Below, piece after piece: positions 1 through 5,771 of a DNA stretch of 15,507 nt. Source of the stretch: JAFASC01 sp034669525 (lineage in GTDB: Bacteria > Pseudomonadota > Alphaproteobacteria > Rhizobiales > Beijerinckiaceae); assembly GCA_034669525.1 (NCBI GenBank), contig JAXDNH010000144.1, positions 1 to 15,507 of the forward strand, read 5' to 3'. Under the pieces are notes generated by a model, which did not search any database, was not told the origin of the DNA, and worked only from the letters and a program-made list of their open reading frames with translations. A program made the position numbers and the translations under genes. The first letter of the stretch is position 1. Each line of letters starts with the position of its first letter.

Positions 1-929
1 CCGGCTGTTACGGTATTGACGAGGATTTCCGCACTCGTCGGATTGCCGCTCGCATCGAACAGCCGGACATAGATGTCCTGCGAACTTGACCCGGAGACCT
101 CGTTGCTCGAACTCCACGAGATGGCGAATCCACCTCCCGTGAGGGCCGCCACGGAGCCGAATTCCTGGCTGCCCGTGGTAAACGTATTGACCTCGGTTTC
201 CGCGTGGACCTGGGCGCCCGCCGAATTGTAGACCCGATAAAAAGTGCCGGCGGAGCCATCGCCATCCTGGGTCAGCGAACCCCACGTGACGACGAAATTG
301 CCGTTGCTTAAAGCAGTGACGTCGGGAGAGTCCTGATTGCCGGCGGTGGTGCTGTTGACGACGAAGTTCTGCAGTCCGGCCGTCGTGCCGTCCTGGTGGA
401 CCGGTTGTCCGAGGGCATTGAAGCGCTGCGCGAAGATTTCGCTCGTGCCGTTCGGAGGAGTCGTGAAATTCACGTTCTCCCAGACGACGACGAAGCTGCC
501 GTCCGCGAATACGTCGACCGAAGGAATCGAGGGCGCGTCATTGGTGCCATTGGCGCTGACCGGAATGAAGCTGCCCTGGACAACGCCGGCTGCATTGAAT
601 CGATATGCGTCGATCGTCTGTTGGCCGGCATTTGGACCGCTCAGCTGCTGCCGAACACTGACGACGAGGAAACCGCCGTCGGGCAACGCACTCACCGCCA
701 CGTTGGCGGGCGCGTCGTTATTGTCGTTGACCTGGAACTGGCCGGTGGTGGCCGTCGTGCCGTTGATGATCGGCGTGCCGCTCGAGTTGAACAGGCGGGC
801 TTGCAGAGTCGCCGTTTGGGTGTCGATCCATGCCTCGACGTAATTGCCGCTTGTGAGTACCGCCACGGTCGCGTCGTTCTGAACGCCGGTTGTGACGGTA
901 TTGACCTGGAATTCGTTCGTGGCCGGCAT
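1..929 (-). CDS. N-terminal part of a large repetitive (beta-repeat) protein, cut by the window edge
   Basis: An open frame runs without a stop from ATG at 929 down to base 1: 309 codons plus 2 bases, so the C-terminus lies outside. A good ribosome site (GAGGGG) sits 6 bases before the ATG. The product starts MPATNEFQVN, has no signal peptide, and is rich in Asn, Thr, Gly, Ser and Val. A repeated unit of about 56-66 residues is visible. Each has a strand of the form G-x-F/Y-V-V-x-W, at residues 29-34 (GNYVEAW region), 85-91, 144-150 (GSFVVVW), 210-216 (GNFVVTW) and 266-272 (GGFAISW). Each strand is typically followed by an 'R-F/L-N/D-x-x-G' turn (RLFNSSG, QRFNALG, RLFDASG). Such repeats occur in very large RTX or adhesin-like proteins of alphaproteobacteria, which are usually exported by type I secretion through a C-terminal signal. 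That end is not visible, so the export route is inference. It diverges from the collar genes. Confidence 0.8.
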   Translation of the reverse strand, partial: MPATNEFQVNTVTTGVQNDATVAVLTSGNYVEAWIDTQTATLQARLFNSSGTPIINGTTATTGQFQVNDNNDAPANVAVSALPDGGFLVVSVRQQLSGPNAGQQTIDAYRFNAAGVVQGSFIPVSANGTNDAPSIPSVDVFADGSFVVVWENVNFTTPPNGTSEIFAQRFNALGQPVHQDGTTAGLQNFVVNSTTAGNQDSPDVTALSNGNFVVTWGSLTQDGDGSAGTFYRVYNSAGAQVHAETEVNTFTTGSQEFGSVAALTGGGFAISWSSSNEVSGSSSQDIYVRLFDASGNPTSAEILVNTVTA

Positions 930-963
930 GAGAATCCCCTCTAGGCGGCAAAGCAGCGCTCGA

Positions 964-976
964 GAGAATCATTCTC
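964..976. promoter_or_regulatory. Short perfect dyad upstream of the repeat-protein gene
   Basis: GAGAAT, one central base, ATTCTC is a perfect 6+1+6 inverted repeat 35 bases before the minus-strand ATG at 929. Its position suits an operator, but a dyad this short can arise by chance and no regulator gene is visible in the window. Confidence 0.2.
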
Positions 977-1296
977 CGGGCCAGATCGACCGCATGGAAC
1001 GGCTTTGGCCGTTCGGCGTTATTAACCTCCCGTCAACCTATCCGGCGCGCCTGCCACACACAAGGGAAAGTTGCTCCCTGTGGGTATACTGAAGCCACTG
1101 AGCGTGTTCAGCTTAAGCTAGCTACGGTTGCGGCGCCGTCGTTTGTCGGAGACTTGTTCGGAGTGAGAACAAGATGCGGCGGGACAGCGGATTCTTGAAG
1201 CGCAAATCAGTTTCGATCGCCCTCGGTTGCGAGCCGCAGCCGCCGAGTGATTCGCGCCGTCGTTGGTGAGCCCGCATTTTTACGTTGTGCTCCCGC

Positions 1297-1432
1297 CAAG
1301 GCAATGTTAGCCTTGAACTCGACTAGGGAGCGGCGGACCTGTTTTTAAATCAATAGGTCGCTGCAACGGCTTGACAGCCGTAGAGAGACATTACCGCCGA
1401 CAGAAGACCGCCTGCGTTCGCTCGCGCGAACG
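1297..1432 (+). promoter_or_regulatory. Putative structured leader of the collar operon (four successive hairpins)
   Basis: Four inverted repeats follow one another upstream of the first collar gene. They are CAAGGC(1297-1302)/GCCTTG(1310-1315), GACCT(1336-1340)/AGGTC(1355-1359), ACGGCT(1366-1371)/AGCCGT(1376-1381) and CGTTCGC(1415-1421)/GCGAACG(1426-1432). The last two have 4-base loops. The final hairpin ends about 14 bases before the AGGGAG ribosome site of the gene at 1461. A sequence TTGACA (1371-1376) lies inside the third dyad, so some of this could be promoter or operator DNA rather than RNA. No known riboswitch class was recognised. Confidence 0.3.
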
Positions 1433-1460
1433 TCTGCTTCATGCCGAGGGAGACGAATAG

Positions 1461-1964
1461 ATGGGTACGCCCTACATCGCCGAGATACGCATTATGTCAT
1501 TCAATTTCGCGCCGAAAGGATGGGCTCAGTGTAACGGCCAGCTTTTGCCGATCAATCAGAATCAGGCGCAGTTCTCGATAATGGGCACCATGTATGGCGG
1601 CAATGGCAGCACAAACTTCGCGCTGCCCGATTTGCGCGGGAGTGTGCCGGTCTATGTCGGCCAGGGCCTTACGCAAGGTGAACGTGCCGGCGAGGAGAAT
1701 CACACGCTGATCTCCAGCGAAATGCCTACGCATAACCATTTCGTCAACGCGTCCAATACAGCCGCCAATCAGAACAATCCCGCAAATCATGTCTTCGCGC
1801 AGGCGAGTTTTCCCTTCTACAACGGCGCTGGCGGAAACCTCACCCCCATCAATCCGCTGTCGATCACCAATACAGGCGGAAGTCAGGCGCATACGAACAT
1901 GCAGCCGTATCTCGTGCTCAATTTCTGTGTCGCCCTGCAGGGCATCTTCCCCAGCCGTAACTAG
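1461..1964 (+). CDS. Phage tail collar domain / microcystin-dependent (MdpB-like) protein 1
   Basis: This 167-residue protein belongs to the tail-collar family (Pfam Collar, COG4675), whose members form the tips of phage short tail fibres and also occur as stand-alone bacterial proteins of poorly known role. The N-terminal block (about 7-66) shows the signature F-A-P-x-G-W, C24-N-G-Q, YGGNG (45-49) and LPDLRG (55-60). An HxH pair (H91, H93) follows the 'SSEMP' segment. In T4 gp12 the equivalent HxH binds a metal ion on the trimer axis. The C-terminal block is GGSQAH...NMQPYL...GIFP. The middle (about 94-137) is Asn/Ala-rich and differs from its two neighbours. No signal peptide or membrane segment is seen. 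AGGGAG lies 8 bases before the ATG. First of three tandem paralogues; 9 bases separate it from the next. Trimer formation is inferred from the family. Confidence 0.9.
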   Translation: MGTPYIAEIRIMSFNFAPKGWAQCNGQLLPINQNQAQFSIMGTMYGGNGSTNFALPDLRGSVPVYVGQGLTQGERAGEENHTLISSEMPTHNHFVNASNTAANQNNPANHVFAQASFPFYNGAGGNLTPINPLSITNTGGSQAHTNMQPYLVLNFCVALQGIFPSRN

Positions 1965-1973
1965 GAGCGAGCG

Positions 1974-2495
1974 ATGTCAGATCCCTATATCGGCGAAATC
2001 CGGATGTTCGGCGGCAATTTCCCGCCGGTGGGCTGGGCCTTCTGCAATGGCCAGTTGGTGGCAATCTCTGAAAACGACGCGCTTTTCACCCTGATCGGCA
2101 CGACCTACGGCGGCGACGGGCAGAGCACGTTTGGGCTTCCCAACCTGCAAGGCCGAATCCCGGTGCATATGGGAACGAATCCCGGCACCGGCACCACGTA
2201 CACGATCGGCGAGTTGGCCGGCGTAGAGAACGTGACGCTAAATACGAATCAGATTCCCATCCATAATCATCCGTTCATTGTCTCCGCTGCGAATGGCGAT
2301 ACTCCGAACCCCGGCAACGCCTATGTGGGCTCTTCTACGAACGTGCCGACCTATGTCCCGCAAAACCCGACAGCGGCATTAGCCGGGACGACGCTGGCCG
2401 CGACTGGCGGCAGCCAGCCGCACGACAACATGATGCCGTTCCTCGCCGTCAGCTTCATCATCTCGCTGTTCGGCATTTTCCCGACGCAGAATTAA
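1974..2495 (+). CDS. Phage tail collar domain / microcystin-dependent (MdpB-like) protein 2
   Basis: This 173-residue protein is the second tandem collar-family paralogue. It repeats the family frame: MSDPYIGEIRMFGGNF start, P-V-G-W, C24-N-G-Q, YGGDG (45-49), LPNLQGRIPVHMG, HxH at H97/H99 and the C-terminal GGSQPH...NMMPFL...GIFP. The central segment (about 100-143) is rich in Asn, Thr, Pro and Ala and does not resemble the matching part of the first copy, as expected if the tips recognise different ligands. An AGGAG site spans the junction with the upstream stop codon and lies 7 bases before the ATG, so the genes are almost certainly co-transcribed. It is not clear whether the three products form one mixed assembly or separate homotrimers. 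Confidence 0.9.
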   Translation: MSDPYIGEIRMFGGNFPPVGWAFCNGQLVAISENDALFTLIGTTYGGDGQSTFGLPNLQGRIPVHMGTNPGTGTTYTIGELAGVENVTLNTNQIPIHNHPFIVSAANGDTPNPGNAYVGSSTNVPTYVPQNPTAALAGTTLAATGGSQPHDNMMPFLAVSFIISLFGIFPTQN

Positions 2496-2507
2496 GGAAC
2501 CGCCGCC

Positions 2508-3041
2508 ATGTCCGATCCTTTCCTCGCCGAAATTCGTATCTTCGCCGGAAGCTTCGCGCCCGTGGGATGGGCGTCGTGCGACGGCCAGCTATTATCGATT
2601 TCGCAGAATACCGCGCTGTTCTCGCTTCTCGGCACCACTTATGGCGGCAATGGTACGACGACCTTCGGGTTGCCGAATTTCCAGGGCTCCGCGCCCATGC
2701 ACCAGGGTAACGGCGCCGGGTTGACGCCGCGCTCTCTCGGAGAGACGGGCGGCGAACAACATGTAACGCTGCCGACGAGCGAAATGCCATCCCACCAGCA
2801 TAACCTTCAGGCGAGACCGGTGATTGGCAACGTGTTTACTGCGGACCCCACCATGGCCATGGCCAAACCTGATCCGGCGACCAATCTGGCCTATCAGGAT
2901 AATACGACTCAAAATCTCGTCCCCCTTAATCCGTCGGCGGTAGGTGTTGCGGGGGGCAGTTTACCCCACAACAACATGCAGCCCTACCTCTGCCTCTTCT
3001 TCATCATCGCATTGCAGGGAATTTACCCGCAGCGGCCCTGA
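2508..3041 (+). CDS. Phage tail collar domain / microcystin-dependent (MdpB-like) protein 3
   Basis: This 177-residue protein is the third collar-family paralogue, 12 bases after the second, with an AGGAA site 10 bases before its ATG. Family features: F-A-P-V-G-W, C24-D-G-Q, YGGNG (45-49), LPNFQGSAPMHQG, HxH at H96/H98 after 'TSEMP', and the ending GGSLPH...NMQPYL...GIYPQRP. The insert between the blocks (about 99-147) contains a Met/Ala/Pro stretch (TMAMAKPDPA) not found in the other copies. The stop lies only 12 bases from the stop of the convergent dioxygenase gene, with no obvious T-tracted hairpin between them, so readthrough into antisense of the neighbour is possible. Confidence 0.9.
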   Translation: MSDPFLAEIRIFAGSFAPVGWASCDGQLLSISQNTALFSLLGTTYGGNGTTTFGLPNFQGSAPMHQGNGAGLTPRSLGETGGEQHVTLPTSEMPSHQHNLQARPVIGNVFTADPTMAMAKPDPATNLAYQDNTTQNLVPLNPSAVGVAGGSLPHNNMQPYLCLFFIIALQGIYPQRP

Positions 3042-3053
3042 GCGGCGCTTCCC

Positions 3054-3614
3054 TCACCGGAACCAGGTCACGATCGTAAACCGCTCGCCGTGGGTCACCG
3101 GCGTCACTTCGTGCGTCGTTTCTGCCCGGAACGCGACGAGCGTGCCCGGGGCCGGCGCAAGCGGGACGCGCAGGTCGGGGCGGGACCAGTGTTCGTAGAG
3201 GACTAGCGATCCGCCGCCATAGCTGTCCGGCGACGGCTCCTCGGATTGCCGGCTGAGGAAGAGCACCACCGAAATCCTGCGGAAGCGCGAATCGTCGTGG
3301 ATGAGCGGCGTATTGCCGTCCTGATGTGCAACGAAGAAGTCGCCCGTCTCATAACGGAGGAATTGCGGCGGCTCGCATTCGGCAAGCGTGAGACCGAAAT
3401 GTCGCTCCAGCCGCGGAACGCACTGCATGAGCAGCGATTTGACGCGCCCGGAGGTCGCGGGCGAGACCGCTACGCGCGTCGCCTTGCGCACATGCGTCCG
3501 CACCTCGCCGCCGAGCAGGCTCGCAGCGCCGCCGCCCGCCGCCCGCAGCTCGCCGCGGAGCGAGTCGCATGCCGGCTCGTCCAAAAGGCGGTCAATTTCC
3601 AGAAGGTCGATCAT
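3054..3614 (-). CDS. 2OG-Fe(II) oxygenase, prolyl 4-hydroxylase type
   Basis: The 186-residue product fits the P4Hc / 2OG-Fe(II) oxygenase superfamily, which hydroxylates protein or small-molecule substrates using Fe(II), oxygen and 2-oxoglutarate. The full ligand set is visible: H97-x-D99 in 'VAHQDG', distal H168 in 'ETTHEV', and R178 in 'GERFTI' for the 2-oxoglutarate carboxylate. 'LRYETGDFF' before the HxD is also typical of prolyl hydroxylases. I start at the ATG at 3614 (MIDLLEIDRL) because a longer frame, to 3758, would run through the conserved end of the upstream gene. The ribosome site is weak. It follows the DUF6916 gene by 22 bases on the same strand, so the two are likely one transcript. 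The substrate is unknown; neighbouring collar or repeat proteins are attractive but unproven targets. Confidence 0.85.
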   Translation of the reverse strand: MIDLLEIDRLLDEPACDSLRGELRAAGGGAASLLGGEVRTHVRKATRVAVSPATSGRVKSLLMQCVPRLERHFGLTLAECEPPQFLRYETGDFFVAHQDGNTPLIHDDSRFRRISVVLFLSRQSEEPSPDSYGGGSLVLYEHWSRPDLRVPLAPAPGTLVAFRAETTHEVTPVTHGERFTIVTWFR

Positions 3615-3636
3615 CTCACGAAGCGCCGCAGGGCCG

Positions 3637-3927
3637 TCAGTTGAAGGAGGACTGATAATCCTGCCGGTCGCGCGCCGGGGTATGGATCGGCATGACATAG
3701 AGCTCGAACGAGGGCCCGCTCTCGGCGTCGAGCGTGTACAGCCCCTCCGGCAGTACATCTTCGGGAGGTCCGCGGAAGATCAGAATGAAGGGATTGCGAA
3801 AGTTCCCGCGGTCCCCGAGGCGCGCCTGATCGACCTGTGTCAGGATGAGCGCATGGCGGCCGCCCTTCACCGCGAATGTCTTATTGACATGGGGAAGGAA
3901 ATCCTCGGCTTTGAGAGGCTCTGTCAT
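3637..3927 (-). CDS. DUF6916-like small protein
   Basis: This 96-residue protein resembles the DUF6916 family, known to me as a short domain of unknown function. The match is by pattern: an N-terminal 'A-E-D-F-x-P-H-V-x-x-x-F', a central strand 'FILIFRGP' (residues 47-54), then 'LPEGLYTL', 'LYVMPI', and a tyrosine near the end in 'YQSSFN'. It has no signal peptide, membrane segment or catalytic-looking motif. It looks like a compact beta-rich accessory or structural protein. AGGA lies 11 bases before the ATG at 3927. It precedes the dioxygenase gene by 22 bases, and only 30-114 bases separate it from the divergent acetyltransferase, depending on that gene's start. The family assignment is from memory of the consensus; the function is not known. 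Confidence 0.7.
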   Translation of the reverse strand: MTEPLKAEDFLPHVNKTFAVKGGRHALILTQVDQARLGDRGNFRNPFILIFRGPPEDVLPEGLYTLDAESGPSFELYVMPIHTPARDRQDYQSSFN

Positions 3928-4041
3928 TGCACGGGTATTTCCTGCGGGTGAAACGTCATGGCGATGAGCTATTTATGGCGAGCAGAGATGAAGCCGGCAA
4001 CTGATTTGCCCATGCCTGAGCCGCGGCCGGTGGAAGCGGCA

Positions 4042-4566
4042 ATGATTGTGTCTGCGTCCGGCTGGTTGCGTGCCGCGGAAGCGGGCTTACGCTTCCGCCG
4101 CGTCACCGCGGCGGACGAGCCGTTCCTCTTCCGCGTCTACGCCTCGACGCGCACGGACGAGCTCGCGCCGGTGCCGTGGTCCGACGAGCAGAAGGCACGA
4201 TTCCTCGACATGCAGGCGCGCGCGCAGCACACGGATTATCAGCGCAATTACGCCGCCGCGGATTGGCTTATCATCGAGCACGACGGCACCGACGTCGGGC
4301 GCCTCTATCTCGGGCGCGGCGATAATAATGATAGGCATCACATTATCGACATCGCGTTCCTGCCGGAATGGCGCAATCGCGGCCTCGGCGGCGCGCTCCT
4401 ACGCGATCTGCTCGATGAAACCGCCCACGCCGGGAAGGCGATGACGATCCATGTGGAAAAATTCAATCCGGCGATGCGGTTGTACGACCGTCTTGGCTTC
4501 GTGAAAATCGAAGACCAAGGGATTTATGACTTGATGCAATGGACCTCGCCCGCGACAGATAAGTAA
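4042..4566 (+). CDS. GNAT family N-acetyltransferase
   Basis: The product is a GCN5-related acetyltransferase that moves an acetyl group from acetyl-CoA to an amine. The core begins at 'LRFRRVTAADE'. Motif A is clear: strand 'HHIIDIAFLPEWRNR' followed by the acetyl-CoA pyrophosphate loop 'RGLGGALL'. The C-terminal 'NPAMRLYDRLGF' is the usual motif B, with the tyrosine that often acts as general acid. The frame is open back to an ATG at 3958, with others at 3988 and 4012. I prefer 4042 (MIVSASGW, 174 aa) because GGAAG lies 6 bases before it and because a start at 3958 would leave just 30 bases for two divergent promoters. A longer form (202 aa) cannot be excluded. The substrate is unknown. Confidence 0.8.
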   Translation: MIVSASGWLRAAEAGLRFRRVTAADEPFLFRVYASTRTDELAPVPWSDEQKARFLDMQARAQHTDYQRNYAAADWLIIEHDGTDVGRLYLGRGDNNDRHHIIDIAFLPEWRNRGLGGALLRDLLDETAHAGKAMTIHVEKFNPAMRLYDRLGFVKIEDQGIYDLMQWTSPATDK

Positions 4567-5235
4567 GGACGGCTCGCCCCGTTGCCCGCCTTGCTGGGTT
4601 CGATCGGAACGAGAACCAACTCTAAAGTGCCCATCTCCGCATGGGCCATGCAAGTATACCGCTTGCAGTCGCGTTCCGAGCGAGCACTGGACTGCACCCG
4701 CTCACATGCGCCGCGCCCAGCGACCCCTCGTTGCGCTCCGATAGGCGGCACGGTGCGCGAATAGGCGCCGCTTCCGTGCCGTGTAGGGCAGCGAAGCGGA
4801 GAGTACATTGATCTGGCGCCTCTGCGCCACGAAGTCAGTGATCGCTATGCGCGACCTGCGTGGCCACGCCGAAATGCCTTGCCGCGCCGCGAGGTGAAGC
4901 GCGCTCAATCGCGCGACAAGCTGCACTCGCCTCAAGCGCCGGCGCAGTACGATCCGCAGCATTCGGGGGGAAGCGCGTAATCGCGCAACGCGGCGCTTGC
5001 GGCGCGATTTGCGTGGCTCTGTTCCGCGCTCCGCGTGTTCTGCGTCGGACATCGAAAGCCGGCGGGCTTCGCGACAATAAGCCTTCCATGCCGGCACGAT
5101 GAGCGGCTTGACGATCGTGCATTCGCCGGCCGCAAATGCAAGCGGCTGGCCGAGACGAACCGTTGCGTCGGGGTCCTGTCCGGCGGCGCGGCACAATTCG
5201 CGCGCAATTCTTTCAAGTTTTTCTTCATCCGTCAC
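4567..5235. other. Sparse region with GC-rich inverted repeats and one doubtful ORF
   Basis: Apart from the minus-strand frame entered separately, nothing gene-like is seen. Translations in every frame are Arg/Ala-rich, as in non-coding GC-rich DNA. Inverted repeats seen: GCCCAT/ATGGGC at 4629-4646 about 60 bases after the acetyltransferase stop (no T-tract, so a poor terminator), CGGCACGG/CCGTGCCG at 4746-4781 with a 20-base loop, and AATCGCGC/GCGCGATT at 4979-5009 with a 15-base loop. At this GC content, 8-base dyads with loops this long are expected by chance a few times per window. Confidence 0.4.
4702..5235 (-). CDS. Hypothetical protein with credible N-terminus and an anomalous Arg-rich tail
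   Basis: A GTG at 5235 with GAGGA about 10 bases upstream opens a 177-residue frame. The first ~65 residues look like a real acidic/helical small protein: MTDEEKLERIARELCRAAG, then 'QDPDATVRLG', 'IVKPLIVPAWKAYCREARRL'. This resembles the style of small alphaproteobacterial proteins of 65-80 aa that end soon after a 'W-x-x-Y-x-x-E-A' motif. From about residue 72 the sequence becomes a run of Arg/Ala/Leu typical of a non-coding frame. A lost stop or a frameshift near 5000-5030 would explain this. The real gene may therefore cover only about 5020-5235. No family was recognised and no function is proposed. Confidence 0.4.
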   Translation of the reverse strand: MTDEEKLERIARELCRAAGQDPDATVRLGQPLAFAAGECTIVKPLIVPAWKAYCREARRLSMSDAEHAERGTEPRKSRRKRRVARLRASPRMLRIVLRRRLRRVQLVARLSALHLAARQGISAWPRRSRIAITDFVAQRRQINVLSASLPYTARKRRLFAHRAAYRSATRGRWARRM

Positions 5236-5453
5236 GTGTGGCGTTCCTCTTTCACTTACACGCGATTGAAGAAGTCAGTTCCTAACGGATTCTTACTGGC
5301 AGGATGCTTCCGGTGCATGGCGCCCGAGGCTTTGCGCATGCAAGGGAAGCAATTGTTTATGCTTTTACGAGCGATTCGTCGCGTTAAGCTCAATACCGGT
5401 GTATGACAGTGATATCGATGCGCATCGCGAGGGGCGGGCGCGAGGGCGGGCCA

Positions 5454-5756
5454 ATGAGTGCATCATTGTCAGAGTTGCGTCGCGTGTTCGAAACCGCAAC
5501 CGCGAATGTCGACAAGGTTTCATTCACCATCACCGCGGTGCCGGCGACTCCCGAAGATCTCATCGCGATGCTGACGCTCGCTCACGCGGCGGGCCGTCAT
5601 TCGGGCGCGGCGCTGCGGCGCATCGAGCTGCCGACGAGCACGGCGCAATCTTTCGGCAGGACCTTTCATGACGCCGCGGTGAGCGATGCAGAAGGCGCCG
5701 ACGTGCTGCGGCTCTTCTTCGCGCGCGAGAATGCAGAATTCGACGCTGCCGCCTGA
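5454..5756 (+). CDS. Small hypothetical protein (100 aa)
   Basis: The frame is open from an ATG at 5403, but I choose the ATG at 5454 (MSASLSELRRVF) because GAGGGCGGG lies just upstream and the residues before it look unstructured. The 100-residue product is largely helical in character: 'LSELRRVFETA', 'TPEDLIAMLTLAHAAGR', 'DVLRLFFAREN'. It has a short beta-like stretch 'VSFTITAVPA' and no signal peptide, membrane segment, Cys/His cluster or nucleotide motif. It is convergent with truA, with 15 bases between the stops. In many Rhizobiales dapE follows truA; this gene stands near that place but is on the other strand and unrelated. Family not recognised. Confidence 0.6.
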   Translation: MSASLSELRRVFETATANVDKVSFTITAVPATPEDLIAMLTLAHAAGRHSGAALRRIELPTSTAQSFGRTFHDAAVSDAEGADVLRLFFARENAEFDAAA

Positions 5757-5771
5757 TGACGGCCGCCGAAC

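Larger units (their letters stand above)
930..1460. other. Divergent intergenic region with several small inverted repeats
   Basis: About 530 bases separate the start codons of the repeat protein (929) and the first collar gene (1461). I see no convincing gene here; the short frames are Arg-rich shadows. The region is noticeably less GC-rich than the housekeeping genes. Dyads seen directly: 964-976 (GAGAAT-C-ATTCTC), 997-1014 (GAACGGC/GCCGTTC), 1063-1079 (AGGGA/TCCCT), the palindrome AGCTTAAGCT at 1110-1119, 1297-1315 (CAAGGC/GCCTTG), 1336-1359 (GACCT/AGGTC), 1366-1381 (ACGGCT/AGCCGT) and 1415-1432 (CGTTCGC/GCGAACG). Promoters for both directions should lie here, but I could not place a convincing -35/-10 pair. 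Confidence 0.5.

Noticed and set aside
337..944. Plus-strand frames of 168 and 182 residues opposite the repeat protein
   Set aside because: They are antisense shadows; the minus frame has clear protein repeats, a ribosome site and no stop for 309 codons.
1371..1376. Consensus -35 TTGACA upstream of the collar operon
   Set aside because: No acceptable -10 box lies 16-18 bases downstream; the hexamer is mostly part of a dyad.
1461..3041. Reading the collar genes as a prophage or tailocin remnant
   Set aside because: No other phage structural, lysis or integration gene is present in the window; collar-family genes also occur as stand-alone bacterial genes.
4595..4650. tRNA-like GGGTTCGATC sequence followed by a small hairpin
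   Set aside because: No acceptor stem, anticodon arm or D arm could be paired around it.
4746..5009. Two 8-base inverted repeats taken as attachment or terminator sites
   Set aside because: Loops of 15-20 bases and high GC make such dyads expected several times by chance; no T-tract and no recombinase nearby.
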